Positions 20,581 to 31,805 of a stretch of DNA of 64,000 nucleotides are shown here, in pieces. The number at the start of each line of letters is the position of its first letter. Positions within the stretch are counted from its first letter, which is position 1. The position numbers were made by a program, and so were the translations under genes. This stretch comes from Cynocephalus volans (Eukaryota; Chordata; Mammalia; Dermoptera; Cynocephalidae). The notes beneath the pieces are model-generated. The model did no database searches and was not told the origin of the DNA. It saw only the letters and a program-made list of their open reading frames with translations. The stretch spans positions 48,831,095-48,895,094 of the forward strand of contig NC_084464.1 of NCBI RefSeq assembly GCF_027409185.1, read 5' to 3'.

Positions 20581-22030
20581 GGTACACAGTGTCTACCAGT
20601 ATGGAATGATCAAAGCAGCTCTTCTGTATGCCAGGGAGAGGTGAAGTCTGTACTTGGAAGTCACTGCCATGCTAATGGAACCATGTGAAGATGTGTGAAG
20701 TGTTCACCCATCTGTTATTATCAGTGGGTTCTTATCACCTGCATTAGGGTGTCCTAGCATGGCAGAATTAGCAGAAAAAAAATTAGCTCAAAGACAGCTC
20801 AAGGGCAGTTGGGTCTGGATCAGCACATTATGTTAAGTGAATGAGCTCAGCAGCCGTGGGTCAAATAAACATCCTACTAACACAAAGCTGGTGGATGGAT
20901 GTTCTCCAGATTATGAATGTACTTTTGGACTATGGTTTTTACCAACTTTCAAAAATCAGAAATTCTGCCAGAAGCAGATTTTGGCAAGAGATAGAAATAC
21001 AGCAAACACATACACACAAATCAAATTATGAAGAAATACAAGGAGGGAGGTGGGATTTTAATTCTTTTGTGATAAAGGATCCAGCAGGAGGTAGGGATGC
21101 CTCTCCCACCCCATCCCCCAGTTCCTGGTGGACTTCCAGCCTCAGGCTTTGTCCGTGATTATAAACATTTTCTTTCATTTCCTTTGTGTAAGCTAGAATG
21201 CCCTGGCTAGGCCTTCTTCTGGACCACATAAAAGCTTTAAGAGATTTATAAATAGAGTTAAAATCACAGGATTGATTTCCCATAGTTCTGTAAATTGAGA
21301 TGGCTGAAGTGAGAGGTGAGAGGGCACGGTGTGGTGGGGACTTGCCCCGGCCCCTGGGGCCCTGGACAAACTCATTGTTATTGTCTTTGCCATCAGGACC
21401 TCTGAACCCTGGAAGATAATGCTCCTCTCCTTTCCCAGCTTTCTCTTGACCCAGCATGAGGGGGCAGAACTTGAAAGCTTTCTGCCAGCCCCCACCTGCC
21501 CTGCATGGGCATGGGGGCTGTTGAATACCAGAAAGATAGTGAAGAATTCTAGTAGTCCAGTCAGTAAAAAGTTTTGGGGGCCTACTTCTATGGGAAAGTA
21601 GAAGGTACTCCTATTTGAAATTTCCTTTTTGGGGGTAATCTACTCTTGGCAAGAAATTTCTTCTTTGGAGAACCCCAATGTATTGAAACTTCCTTCACCT
21701 GGGGCATACCTGCCAATGGAGAAATCCTAAAGGAATCCCCCTTTCTTGGTGTCTTGGTGGGAAGGTCTTGAGGCTGGGCTGGGTAAGCTGGGGGACTGGA
21801 ACGGGAGGGGGTGGAGGGAGCCTGTTGAATGGAAGAGGTCAAGGGTTTCTGGTGTTTAGTCCAAAGGTTGGATGGTTATTTATTAGAACAAAGTTGATAG
21901 ATATATATTGGAGGGCAGGACAGATGAGACTGAATGAGGGAGGAAAGACACGTGTATGTTATGGGATTCTGTTGTCCCCTCCTCCCTCACGCTCCCTCCT
22001 TTCTCTGGTCTCCCCCCCACCCCACCCCCA
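20581..22030. other. Unclassified intergenic sequence
   Basis: No gene is seen. 21140-21310 is an AT-rich, motif-bearing patch listed as a candidate element. Confidence 0.35.
21140..21310. promoter_or_regulatory. Candidate conserved non-coding element
   Basis: GTGATTATAAACATTTTCTT, GCTTTAAGAGATTTATAAAT and AAAATCACAGGATTGATTTC lie in low-repeat sequence with none of the usual repeat text. This resembles conserved enhancers, but the evidence is composition only. Confidence 0.25.
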
Positions 22031-22032
22031 GA

Positions 22033-22262
22033 GCTGTGGTTCTAAACCAGAGGTGATTTTGTTCCCCTGGGAACATTTGGTAATATCTGGAGATATTTTT
22101 GGTTGTCACACTGGAGGTAGGAGTAGGAGCTACTGGCATCTATCTGGCAGGTAGAGACTAGAGATGCTGTTAAATACCCTACAATGCACAGGACAGTCCC
22201 CACAACAAAAAATTTTCTGGCACAGAAAGTCAATAGTGCCAAGATTGAGAAACCCTGCTCTA
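22033..22262 (+). mobile_element. MER5A hAT-Charlie DNA transposon
   Basis: The text starts CTGTGGTTCTAAACCAGAGG, contains ATATCTGGAGATATTTTTGG and CCTACAATGCACAGGACAGT, and ends GATTGAGAAACCCTGCTC. The ends are the imperfect inverted repeats of MER5A. It is nearly complete and non-autonomous. Confidence 0.9.
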
Positions 22263-23084
22263 AGGCAATGGAGCCCATTCTGTGGAGGGGCAAGGGGACC
22301 CAGGGATTGAGTCCTGGTGAAGGAGCCATGTGGGTGGCTCACCACAGATGGGCCGCTGGGTGTACACTCTTGGCTGATGGGCAAAGAAAACAGTCATTCT
22401 GCCCTTTTTTACAGTTCCCCAAATTTGGGAGTTGAGGGGAATGGGGCAGTGGCAATGGTGTGTCTGCGGAGAGCAATTAGGTGGTCCAGGTTGGCTTGTT
22501 CTGAGGTGGATTAAGGGATGGAAATGACACAACCTCCCACTCCCCCAAATTGATGAGTGTGGATGGCGCAGCCTGCCCCTCCAGAGCAGAGAGGGTAGAG
22601 GGGTAGGTGTGGAGGGGCACAAAGCTGGGGACACTGCTGCCACCAAGGCTTCTCTCTTCACAGCTGATCTCAGGGGCAGCATGACTGCAGCCATTACAGC
22701 CCTAGCCAGAGATAAATACAGTAGCTGTAATTTAATTTTATTTATATTTCAGAGTCATTTAGAGGAAATAAATTGAACAGAAGTTGACTGAAAGTGTCCT
22801 ACAGGATGGGCCCTGAGCTTCCTCAGGATGCTTGGCTTTGATGAAGGATGGCGGCAGCCTCTGCCCAGAGCATCATCCTCCCTGGAAGGCAGGCAGGAGT
22901 GGGCCCGGTGAGGGCGGCCCGCTCCAGGAGGCCTGCGGCAGGGCCCAGCCCCTCTCACTTCACTGCCCTCCACCAACTCCCTCAACAATTTGTCCTTTCT
23001 TCCCTCTGGTTTTCCTCACAGGCCTAGGACGCCTTCCTCCCCCCGCAAGCCATCTTCTAATTAGATTCAAATACAACATGCACT
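22263..23084. other. Unclassified intergenic sequence
   Basis: No gene or repeat family is recognised; see the separate candidate element at 22685-22800. Confidence 0.35.
22685..22800. promoter_or_regulatory. Candidate conserved non-coding element
   Basis: GCAGCCATTACAGCCCTAGC, ACAGTAGCTGTAATTTAATT and TATTTCAGAGTCATTTAGAG form a compact AT-rich patch in GC-rich surroundings. Inferred from motif density. Confidence 0.3.
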
Positions 23085-23165
23085 AATTGAGCTCTGACCA
23101 TGTTCTGACACTTCGCTAAGTTCTGGGGATACAGAGATGGACACGCCACCCTTCGTGGACTTTGC
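23085..23165 (-). mobile_element. L2 fragment, antisense
   Basis: AATTGAGCTCTGACCATGTT and CTAAGTTCTGGGGATACAGA are antisense L2 3' text. Confidence 0.6.
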
Positions 23166-23290
23166 AGTCAGGGCTCAACCGCCAGTTTCACCAATTAAGA
23201 GTTTTGTGATCAGAGCAAGTTATTTAACCTCTCTGGGTCTGTTTCTTCATTTCTAAAATGGAACTAAAGCAGGGAAAATGAAAGTGCTAT
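23166..23290 (+). mobile_element. MIR SINE, sense fragment
   Basis: GATCAGAGCAAGTTATTTAA and CCTCTCTGGGTCTGTTTCTT are MIR core text. Confidence 0.7.
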
Positions 23291-23360
23291 TTTTAAAAAG
23301 TTGATGCAGTCTCTCCTACCTCCTGGGTGGAGGGTTCTTTTATTTAGGAAAACACCTTGA

Positions 23361-23443
23361 TGAGTCCTCAGTTGGCTAGAGCACAGCCTTATAACATCAA
23401 GTTCATGGGTACTGGCCAGTCACACACACACACAAAAAAAAAT
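23361..23443 (+). mobile_element. 5'-truncated CYN-type SINE monomer
   Basis: The body begins at CAGTTGGCTAGAGCACAGCC, so the first 20 or so bases of the monomer are missing. It continues ATAACATCAAGTTCATGGGT and ACTGGCCAGTCA, with an (AC)n/A-tail. TGAGTCCT occurs on both sides, consistent with a target duplication. Confidence 0.7.
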
Positions 23444-24179
23444 ACAGTCGTTGAGTCCTGATAGGTGATTGATAGGTGATTTTGGTGGGGAAGAGGAGGG
23501 GCTGTGGGCCCAGCCTGGACGGGAAGACATAAGCTAAGAGGAACTGAACTGCTTTGCATAATAAGGTAGGGGGAGGAGGAGGCCCACAAAGGGGGAGAAG
23601 AGAGAAAAGCCAGAAGAGCCTGGAGCTGATAGTGCAAAGTGACTGAATGCAGGCAGCTTTTATTAAACATACTCTGCACCTTTGGGTTGGAGCTGAATAT
23701 GGCTGCCCTTGCTTCATGGGGCTTATACTCTGCAGGTCATCACAGTCCCTCCTCACACCCAGCCCACTTCAGCCACTTATGCTATTTTCCTGTACCGCGT
23801 AGGATTTGCAGTTTGTGATCCTCACTGGGGCAGGGACAGGCAATTACAGGGTAGAGAAGGGACCTGGAAGAGATCCACCCAATGACAAAGAATGGCCAGT
23901 ACAGATGAAGGATCTGTGATGCCTAACAAGGAACTTTAGGTTGTGTCATGCCCTGTGTTGCAATTACTCTCAATTGACCCCAAATCTTCAGTAAAAATCA
24001 ACAGTCATGATGTGTGAGTGGCACTTTGAGGGGATGAAGAAAGAGAGGTGGTGTCCAGTTGGGGCAGAATGTTGCCATAAGAAGACAGTAGCCGAGGAGC
24101 CCAGGGCAAACGTTAAGAGCCATATTAGAGTAGAAAATGGTGAGAGACACCCATGGAGTGCTTGCTCTGTGCTTTTAAG
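23444..24179. other. Unclassified intergenic sequence
   Basis: No gene, RNA or clear repeat family is recognised. Confidence 0.35.
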
Positions 24180-24425
24180 AACAGGCAACAATCACCTACA
24201 GTGACAGATATCAGAATGATAGTGACGTTGGTGGTGGGCTGGCTAGGAGTGAGCCTTCTTAGGTGCTGGAAATGTTCGCTATCTTGACCTGGGTTGTGGT
24301 TATACAGGTGCGTGTGTGTCCGTGTTTGAGTTTCTGTGTATATCTGTATGTAAATCAAACTGTACGTTTAAGGTTTGTGCACTTTTTTTGTATGTATGTT
24401 ATGCCTCGATAAAAATAAACAAAAC
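24180..24425 (+). mobile_element. Old L1 3' end, sense
   Basis: GGAAATGTTCGCTATCTTGA, GTTGTGGTTATACAGGTG and GTTATGCCTCGATAAAAATA are the terminal L1M 3' UTR text with its A-rich end. Confidence 0.7.
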
Positions 24426-25365
24426 TTAAGGAACAACAGGACTAACTTAATAAAGTTACAGATCTGTGCAACCCTAACCACAATCTTTGTGCCCCATTGG
24501 CTTCATTCTCCTTCTCACCCAGGCCCTGACAACCACAAATTTACTTTCTGTCTCTATGGATTTGCCTTTTCTGGACATTTCATATTAATGGAGTCGTACG
24601 ACAGATGGTCTTTCACATCTTTCACTGAGCATAATATTTTTGAGGTTCATTCATGCTGTTGTAGCATGTATCAGTGCTTTTATCCTTTTTATTGCTAAGT
24701 AGTATTCCTATGGTATATGGCTATACCATTCAGCAGTTAATGAACATTTGAATTGTTTCCACTTTGGGGCTATTATGAATTATGCTGCTATGAACATTTG
24801 TGTACAAATCTTTGTGTAGACATATATTTTCATTTTTCTTGGGTGGGTAGATACCTAGCAGTGAAATTGCTGGGTCGTATAGTAAACTCACATTTAACCT
24901 ATAAAGAAACTGCCAAACTATTTTCCAAAGCGGCTGTACCATTTTATATTCCTACCATTTTGTGTTCCATAGGTGGGTTCCAGTTTTCCCCTGCCTTCAT
25001 TAAGCGTTCTTGCTGCGTGTCTTTTTGATAACAGTCATTCCAGTGAGTGTGAAGTGGTATCTCATTGTGGTTTTGATCTGCAGTTCCCTAATGAGTAATG
25101 ATGTTGAGCATCTTTTCATGTGCTTATTAGCTATTCATATATTCTTTGGTGAAATGTCTGTTCAAATCTCTTGTCCATTTTTAATTGGATTGTTTGTCTT
25201 TTTATTACTGAGTTTCAAGAGTTCTTTATTTATTTCAGAGACCAGTCCTTTATCAGACACATGATGTACAAACATTTTCTTCCAGTCCCTGACTTACCTT
25301 TTTATTTTTATTTTTTGATGGTATCTTTTGAAGCACAAGTTTTTATGAACTTCTTTTAAATGAAA
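24426..25365 (-). mobile_element. Old L1 3' region, antisense
   Basis: CACAAATTTACTTTCTGTCT, TTGCTAAGTAGTATTCCTAT, GATACCTAGCAGTGAAATTG, GAAGTGGTATCTCATTGTGG and CTTTATCAGACACATGATGT run in antisense L1 order over about 940 bp. It abuts a sense L1 end, giving a tail-to-tail pair. Confidence 0.85.
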
Positions 25366-25440
25366 CCCAAATAAACCACTGTTGTGTTTAAGCTGCTGTT
25401 TTGGGGGGTTTCTTGTTATAAGCAGAAAGATAACTGATGC
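25366..25440 (+). mobile_element. Ancient LTR 3'-end scrap
   Basis: CCAAATAAACCACTGTTGTG, TTTAAGCTGCTGTTTTGGGG and TAACTGATGC are the polyadenylation end of an ancient LTR-type repeat. Confidence 0.4.
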
Positions 25441-26129
25441 AAGCCTCTTTCCCTTGCATCAGTTCCCATGGGCTGTGCGGTGTGTACAGTATGCTACAGG
25501 AACACGAAAGAGAAACCGCAAAATTCTAAGTGGGACATTGGGGAACGAAGCTTCTTAGGGTAGTTGGCACTTGAGTTAGGAGAAGTCAGAAAGTTCTTCT
25601 TTAGGTAACTCATCTGTCAGCTGTGTCTTTAGAATGCTGACACTCTGTCAGCCTGTCCAAACTTGGTCCTTTTGCCACTTTTCAAAACAAATTCTATTGG
25701 TCTCCGTGTTTTGTGGAAAAAAATTGAGGGTGGACCCCAAACGATTTCACAGGGGAAGAACTCCCACTTCACAGCACACAGCTTCATAAGCCTTTGTTAA
25801 ATTAAGACTTTCTCCCCCAGAATTCATCTCTGGCTGGACTGCCAATCTGGAAGCATCTCCCCACTCCCCTAAGCCTGGATACTTTTCTTGGGTCCTTTTT
25901 CTTGGATCTCTCTCAGGGGGGCTTTAATTATAGAGCAGATCAGTCAGTCCCTGCTGCCACTACCAACCTTGTACCTGCCTGCTCTTCACAGACCAGGTCC
26001 TACCCCATGGGTAGTAAATCACTTTGTTCTGGCCATGAGCTACCCAGTGTGAATGTGAAGGACCTTCTACCTGCCGGCCTCTCTGATATTCGAAGAAGCT
26101 CACACATTCCAGAGCATCTTTTCTTCCAC
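25441..26129. other. Unclassified intergenic sequence
   Basis: No gene or repeat family is recognised. A 12-bp perfect hairpin lies at its left edge (25432-25464). Confidence 0.35.
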
Positions 26130-26340
26130 TTTCTGAACATACCTTTAACTGGATGCCAGACATGTACCATGCTCTGTGCCAGGTGTCTTAACTATATTGT
26201 GTTACTTAATCCTCATAGCAGTCATTAATATCAGTAATCAAGGTTCTGAAAGGTTAAATAGTTCTCTGTTCCCACAACTAGTAGAGGATGGAGCTGGGGT
26301 GTCAACCCAGGCCTGTTGAACTCCAAAAGGTTGCAATCTT
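26130..26340 (-). mobile_element. MIR SINE, antisense
   Basis: GCTCTGTGCCAGGTGTCTTA, TACTTAATCCTCATAGCAGT and CAACTAGTAGAGGATGGAGC are the antisense MIR landmarks. Confidence 0.8.
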
Positions 26341-26594
26341 CTCTTGGCCACTGCATATTGACCACCTCTGGTGGCCTGGTCTTTAGATTTAACTTTTGTT
26401 GGCCCTCATTACTCCTCCTTGTCATCCCGCCTGTAGCATTCAGCTTGGAGTCCACTAACCTCAACATCCCTCTCCACTCCATAGCCTGGAAGCTTCCTGA
26501 GGCTCAGACTGTGTAACTTTGATTAGAATTGGAGCCCTCAAGGGCAGGCCCTATGGTGCTTTCTTTTTCTGAATCCCTCACAGCAACTGGCAGG

Positions 26595-27010
26595 ATTTTT
26601 CTTTTCATTTTGAACTTTCTATCAGGGTGAAACATTCATGTAGAAAAGTGCACATATGCACAAAAAAGGAAAACAGAAAAGTGCACAAATCATACATACA
26701 TAGCTCAGTGAACTCCCACAAACTGAACACATCCATGTGAACAGTACCGAGATCAAGAAATAAAATATCACCAATTATTAGCCCCCCAGAAATCTCTCCA
26801 GTGCCCTCTTCTAGTCATTCCCTTCTTCTTGCAAGGCTAACATTCTCCTAACTCTTGATACCCTAGATTAGTTCTGTTTTTGAACTTTATATAAATAAAG
26901 TCATGTAGCAGGCATTCTTCTGTGTCAGGCTTCTTCTCTGCTCAACATTAGTTTTATGTGCATCATTCATATTGTTGTGTGCAGTTGTGGTTTGTTCATT
27001 CTCATCCTGA
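26595..27010 (-). mobile_element. Old L1 3' region, antisense
   Basis: CATAGCTCAGTGAACTCCCA, CAGTACCGAGATCAAGAAAT, CTTTATATAAATAAAGTCAT and TGTGTGCAGTTGTGGTTTGT fit an antisense L1M 3' end. Confidence 0.75.
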
Positions 27011-27044
27011 GAAGATTTAGGAGGGGATGGAAATTAAATACCAC

Positions 27045-27290
27045 GCACTATGTGTGGAATGAGAGAAATGGTCTCAAATCCTGGTTCTGCCACTAACAAA
27101 TTGAGTCCTTGGGCAAGTCATTTAGCCTTGAGAACTTTGGTTTTCTCATCTGTAGGATGAAGAAGATAAAATTTTTCTTGCATGGTAGTTGTAAGGTTTG
27201 TATTAACTACAATGACTAATGTGTGTAAAGCACCTACTATATTTACCAGCATGTAGAAAGCATTCAAAAAAGAATAGCATTATTATTCAT
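27045..27290 (+). mobile_element. MIR SINE, sense
   Basis: AATCCTGGTTCTGCCACTAA, CCTTGGGCAAGTCATTTAGC and AAAGCACCTACTATATTTAC are in MIR order. Confidence 0.8.
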
Positions 27291-28852
27291 TAAAGACTTA
27301 TTTGCTAAATGATCTCTGAGAAGGAAATGAAACCACAATGGTTTTGAGCTCCCAGTGTTCATGTTCACACCTGTGTGTACACATACCCGCACAAGCGCAT
27401 ACATGAATACACTTCTGCCAGCATGAGCAGTTGCAGAATTTTCCTCCCAGTAGCTCTTTCAAGAAACATACACCAGATGGGATTGGGTCTGCTACATGAC
27501 TGAGCAGCCCCCACATCAGAAAGGCATAATCATTGAATCCATCATGCAGTGCAGCGCTGGCGAGGGCACATCTCCTCGTCCTGCCCGATGGGCCGTAGAG
27601 GAATGCTTCCTCCTCCAGAACAGAGAGCAGACATGGGCAGGCAGTTGCCAGGCAGTGGAGCCAAGAGAACGGATGGCAGCTGCACGGCTGCCTCCTAGCC
27701 AGCTCCCTGGCTGCCGGGGAAGAAGCCACGGGTAGCAAGAATCCTGTGGAAACCACCCTCCCTTTACTAGGCCATCCTGCCCTCTGTCCTCTTAAGAGTC
27801 TTCAGAGTAATGCAGACCAGGCCTCAATCCTGCCTTGGATCCCAACCTACTAGCTGTTGTAACATGGGGCAGGATGATTAGCCCCTCTGATGGCCCTTAA
27901 TAGAACCCTAATTCTCTAATCTCAATTGTAACTTAATTCTGCTCCCTAACTCTTATTAAGAAGACAACTAGCCTTACTTGATTAATCACAGCCTTAGGAA
28001 GAAACCCCTGGATAACTTTAGCAAGTATTACATCCCCGAAATCTACACACACACACTGTCCCCAGCTATAGCAGACACTGTAGACAGCCCATCCATAACC
28101 CGCAGGCCTCACCACTTCAGAGCGATCTGTCAGCTTCCCATGGCTGGTTTCTGCATCTCTTTATCTGAAGGCTTTCTCTGAAACCAGGGAAGGCTGCCTT
28201 GCCTGCAAAGGTAGACTGAAGTGCTGTGATCTATATCAACTGTTGACAGAAGTGTGTGTATAAATCCTCAGGCCATCACCTCCCCCTGCTTCTCAGGTGG
28301 GATGACTTTAAGGTATGATTTTGTACAGTCCCCACTAGGACTAGGTCTCCACTAGGACTGAGCTGTAGTCACTCCCAGCAATAGCTGGCTTGATGACACA
28401 CTCTTTACTGGCAACCTTGCTATCCCTAGCTATGTTCTCTGCATCTCCCAATCCTTGTCTCAGGTTCAGCTTCTGAGGGAACCCAAACTAAGACACCAAC
28501 TTTTACCTTTCAACCCCATCCTGGACATCTCTTCTGCATCTCCAACCATTTTCCTGAGCCACTAATTCTGCTTGGCATTCTAAATGCTTATTCCTGAGTC
28601 CCTAGCCCAACCCCTGAAATGCTGGCTCCCTCCCTAATTTCACCCTAACGATAAATCCTAACTCTCTCCCTTCCTCTGATATCCTTGGTTCTTCACCTTG
28701 GGTCAGTCCTTGGAGCCCAGCCTGTTCACACACAATGCCATTTATCCCTAGAAATGATCTCTACAAATTTGAACAAGGGACTGAATGGGAAACTTCAGGC
28801 CAGTTCCTGGAGACTCCCAGAGCTATAGGGCTGCGGCTTCTAGCTGCTTTTT
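27291..28852. other. Unclassified intergenic sequence
   Basis: No gene is recognised. The 152-codon minus-strand frame (27298-27756) has no known protein signature. CCCAGCAATAGCTGGCTTGA and similar text near 28370-28490 may be an old LTR. Confidence 0.35.
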
Positions 28853-28856
28853 AAAA

Positions 28857-29038
28857 ACCTCTAGACAAGGGCCGAGCCCGAGGCACACTCGGGAGAGTGC
28901 GGCGCTGGGAGCGCAGCGACGCTCCCGCCGCAGGTTCGGATCCTATATGGGAATGGCCGGTGCACTCGCTGGCTGAGTGCCGGTCACGAAATGCCAGTCA
29001 CGAAAAAGACAAAAAAAAAAAAAAAACCTCTAGACAAG
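28857..29038 (+). mobile_element. tRNA-derived SINE (shortened-dimer CYN type) with target duplication
   Basis: The SINE at 28870-29025 starts GGCCGAGCCCGAGGCACACT, keeps the B-box GGTTCGGATCC, and ends in an uninterrupted A-tail. ACCTCTAGACAAG flanks it exactly at 28857-28869 and 29026-29038. Near the 3' end a short stretch is doubled (GGTCACGAA then AGTCACGAA). It looks young. Confidence 0.9.
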
Positions 29039-29389
29039 AAATGAGAAGACTGGGGCACACATCCTGGCTGGTTCACCCCAGGGAGCTCGGGGCTGGCACC
29101 ACGCCTGAGGGACTGGGCTGGCCCCTGGAGGCCTTGGCCATTTGTCTCAGAGCTGAGCCTACCTGAGCTGATGTGGGCGGGGCAGGCCAAGGGGTTGGAT
29201 TTCTCTCAGTCACCTGACCCACCCCCTTCAATTTCCTGTCTTTTCCTCTTTAATTCTTTCCTTTTCTTTTTTACCGTTTGAGCAACAATGAGAGACCTTA
29301 AGAAAATAGTGTCCATTTTGGCAATTCAAACATAAGCCAAGGTTAATTCACACATTTCCTCTGCATTTTAGACTCCTGAAAATAAAAAA
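29039..29389. other. Unclassified intergenic sequence
   Basis: No gene or repeat family is recognised. Confidence 0.35.
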
Positions 29390-29895
29390 AAACCTAGATA
29401 ATTAAGAGACAAATGACAGGAATAATTTGCAGTGCATACGATAAAGCATTAATATTCTTAATATCATTAATATCTTTAAATAAGAAGGAAAACATGCCCG
29501 TGTAGAAAAATAGACAAATGACATAAACAGATAATGTTATACAAAAATAAATCAAAATTCAAATTCAAAAGGCATATATATAAACCAGGATCTCATTAAT
29601 AACCCCCAAAATGCAAATGAAAACATCCATTAGGTGCCATTTTTTACCTTTACATTGGCAATGATTAAAAAGACTAATGATCTCCCAAGGCTACTGAAGT
29701 ATGGGGAAATCTACCTTCTCATTCACTGGTGGAGTGTAAATTGGTATAACCTTTCTGGAGGGAAGTTTGGCCATATATAATGAATGTTAAATGGTATTGC
29801 AATTCTTTTTCTAAAAAATGTATCTAAGACACTAATAGTGAAAACAGGCAAAGATGTTCAGTGTAAAATTATTTATAAACATGGAAAGCTGGATC
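29390..29895 (+). mobile_element. Very old L1 fragment, sense
   Basis: AATGCAAATGAAAACATCCA, TTCACTGGTGGAGTGTAAAT and AGTTTGGCCATATATAATG are old L1 ORF2 3' text. Related pieces at 30105-30180 (CACCCGTACAATATAGTGGT) and 31860-32110 (TGCATGATCTCATTTATATG) look like later parts of the same copy, separated by other repeats. Confidence 0.65.
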
Positions 29896-29899
29896 TGTC

Positions 29900-30098
29900 C
29901 TTTAAGGCATTTTTAAAAGTGTTAATTGCTTGCCTCTACTGCTAGTGGATAAACACCACCAGAGTAGCAAAACTTATCTGTCCCTTTCACCACTATATTC
30001 CTAATACCTAAAATAGTGTCTAACACATAGTAGGTGCTTAATAACTGTCTGTTGAATAAATAAATGAATGAACAAGTGAATGAATGAATGAATGATGG
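29900..30098 (+). mobile_element. L2 LINE 3' end, sense
   Basis: TTTCACCACTATATTCCTAA, CTAACACATAGTAGGTGCTT and an (AATG)n-type end (GTGAATGAATGAATGAATG) mark the L2 terminus. Confidence 0.85.
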
Positions 30099-30184
30099 GA
30101 TAAATAAATCAAGAGGGAATTCTTTAAATGGTTCACCCGTACAATATAGTGGTCAGTAGCCATTAAAAATAAACAAATAAAAAT

Positions 30185-30545
30185 AATAACAGCAAATGTT
30201 TATTGAGCTTGTATTATATGCTATATACTATGCTAAGATTTCCTCATGGATTAAATAATTTAATCTCCACAATAAACCTATGATATAGGTAGATAATATT
30301 AGGGATAGTCAGAATTTTTCTCATGGAAACATACTGGAATCTAATTTAAATTTGTGTGGGCCACCATTAGTTGTGGCCCCTCCAAAGAGAAACTAGGCAC
30401 CTAAGAAGCATAGCCCACTACAAATACCTCCTGTTACAGATGAGGAAACCGAGGCAAAGACATGCTAGCTTCACTAAAGCCTCAGGGCTACTAGGTGGCA
30501 TAACCTGCATTTGAACTCAGAGAGCCTGACTTTGGAGCTCATGAT
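30185..30545 (-). mobile_element. MIR SINE, antisense, split
   Basis: GCAAATGTTTATTGAGCTTG and CTCCACAATAAACCTATGAT give one half and ACAGATGAGGAAACCGAGGC then ACTAGGTGGCATAACCTGC the other. About 120 bp of unrelated sequence lies between them. Confidence 0.75.
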
Positions 30546-30659
30546 TTTACTGTGATGGTTAATTTTATGTGTCAACTTGACTGGGCCACAGAGTACCCAG
30601 ATATTTGGTTAAATATTATGAGTGTATCTATGAGGGTGTTTGTAGATGATATTAACATT

Positions 30660-31323
30660 TGCTATGATCTGAATGTTTGTGTCCCCGCCCCCAAATTCAT
30701 ATATCGAAATTCTAACACCCAAGGTAATGGTATTAGGAGATGGAGCCTTTTAGAAGGTCATTAGGTGAATCAGATTACTGCCCTTATAAAATAGGGCCAA
30801 CCGATCTCATTTGTCCCTTCTCCCATGTAAGGACACAGCAAGAAGGCATCTATGCATCAGGAAGCATGCTCTCTCTTCATTAGATCAAATCTGCTGGTGG
30901 CTTAATCTTGGACTTCCCATTCTCCAGAGCTATGTGAAATAAATTTCTATTGTTTATAAGCTACCCAGTTTATGGTACAGTTGGCCTTCCATATCCATGG
31001 GTTTGGCATCCTCTGATTCAACCAACTGTGATCAAAAATATTTGGGGAAAAAATAATACAACGATAAAAATAATACAAATAAAAAATAAAGTATGACAAC
31101 TAATTACATAGCAGTTAGACTGTATCAGGTATCATAAGTAATCTAGAGATGATTTAAAGTATACAAGAGGATGTGTGTAGATTATATGCAAATACTATGC
31201 TATTTTACATTAGGGACTTGAGCATGTGCAGATTTTGGTATCCAAGGGAGATCCTGGAACCAATACCCCAAGGATACCAGGGGACAATTGTATTTTGTTA
31301 TAGCAGGCTGAACGGACTAAAAC
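30660..31323 (+). mobile_element. MST-type MaLR LTR inside the MLT2 LTR
   Basis: TGCTATGATCTGAATGTTTG, GGTAATGGTATTAGGAGATG, GACACAGCAAGAAGGCATCT and the end CAGGCTGAACGGACTAAAAC are the MSTA/MSTB landmarks. Its 3' part is interrupted by a DNA transposon at 30978-31290. Confidence 0.85.
30978..31290. mobile_element. MER2-like Tigger DNA transposon
   Basis: CAGTTGGCCTTCCATATCCA at one end and GATACCAGGGGACAATTG at the other are inverted repeats. TA flanks both sides (30976-30977, 31291-31292), and the interrupted MST text GTTTATGGTA|TTTTGTTATA rejoins cleanly. Length 313 bp, non-autonomous. Confidence 0.9.
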
Positions 31324-31587
31324 AAGTTGATAGACTGGGTAAAGCAGATTGCCCTCCCCAAGGTGGGAAGACCTTATCCAATCCTTTGAAGGCCTGAACA
31401 GAACAAGGCTGAGCAAGCTTTCTGCCTGATGGTCCTTGAGTTGGGACATTGGTCTTCTGCCTTTGAACTCAGACTAGACCTTACACCATGGGTTCCTTAT
31501 GGTTCTCACGCCTTCACTGCAGATCTTGGAGCATAGCCTCCATAATTGTGTGAGCCAATTCCTTACAATAAATCCCATATACATATA

Positions 31588-31805
31588 AAGTCATGCACCC
31601 TATAATGATGTTTCAGTCAACTACAGACCACATATATGATGGTAGTCCAATAAGATTATAATGGCTATACCATATAGCCTAGGTGTGTAGTAGGCTATAG
31701 CATCTAGGTTTATGTAAGTATACTCTATGATGTTCATACAAAAACAAAATTGCCTAATACCACATTTCCCAGAATGTATTCCCATCGTTAAGCAACATAT
31801 GATTA
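31588..31805. mobile_element. Tigger-like non-autonomous DNA transposon
   Basis: AAGTCATGCACCCTATAATG at the left and CGTTAAGCAACATATGATTA at the right are the ends of a TcMar-Tigger derived element of about 218 bp. TA flanks both sides and the MLT2 tail resumes afterwards. The exact family (MER44/Tigger group) is from memory. Confidence 0.75.

Noticed and set aside
27298-27756. 152-codon minus-strand frame
   Set aside because: No known domain, and its codon content is ordinary for non-coding sequence.
28785-29190. Overlapping short frames on both strands
   Set aside because: They are translations of the SINE at 28870.
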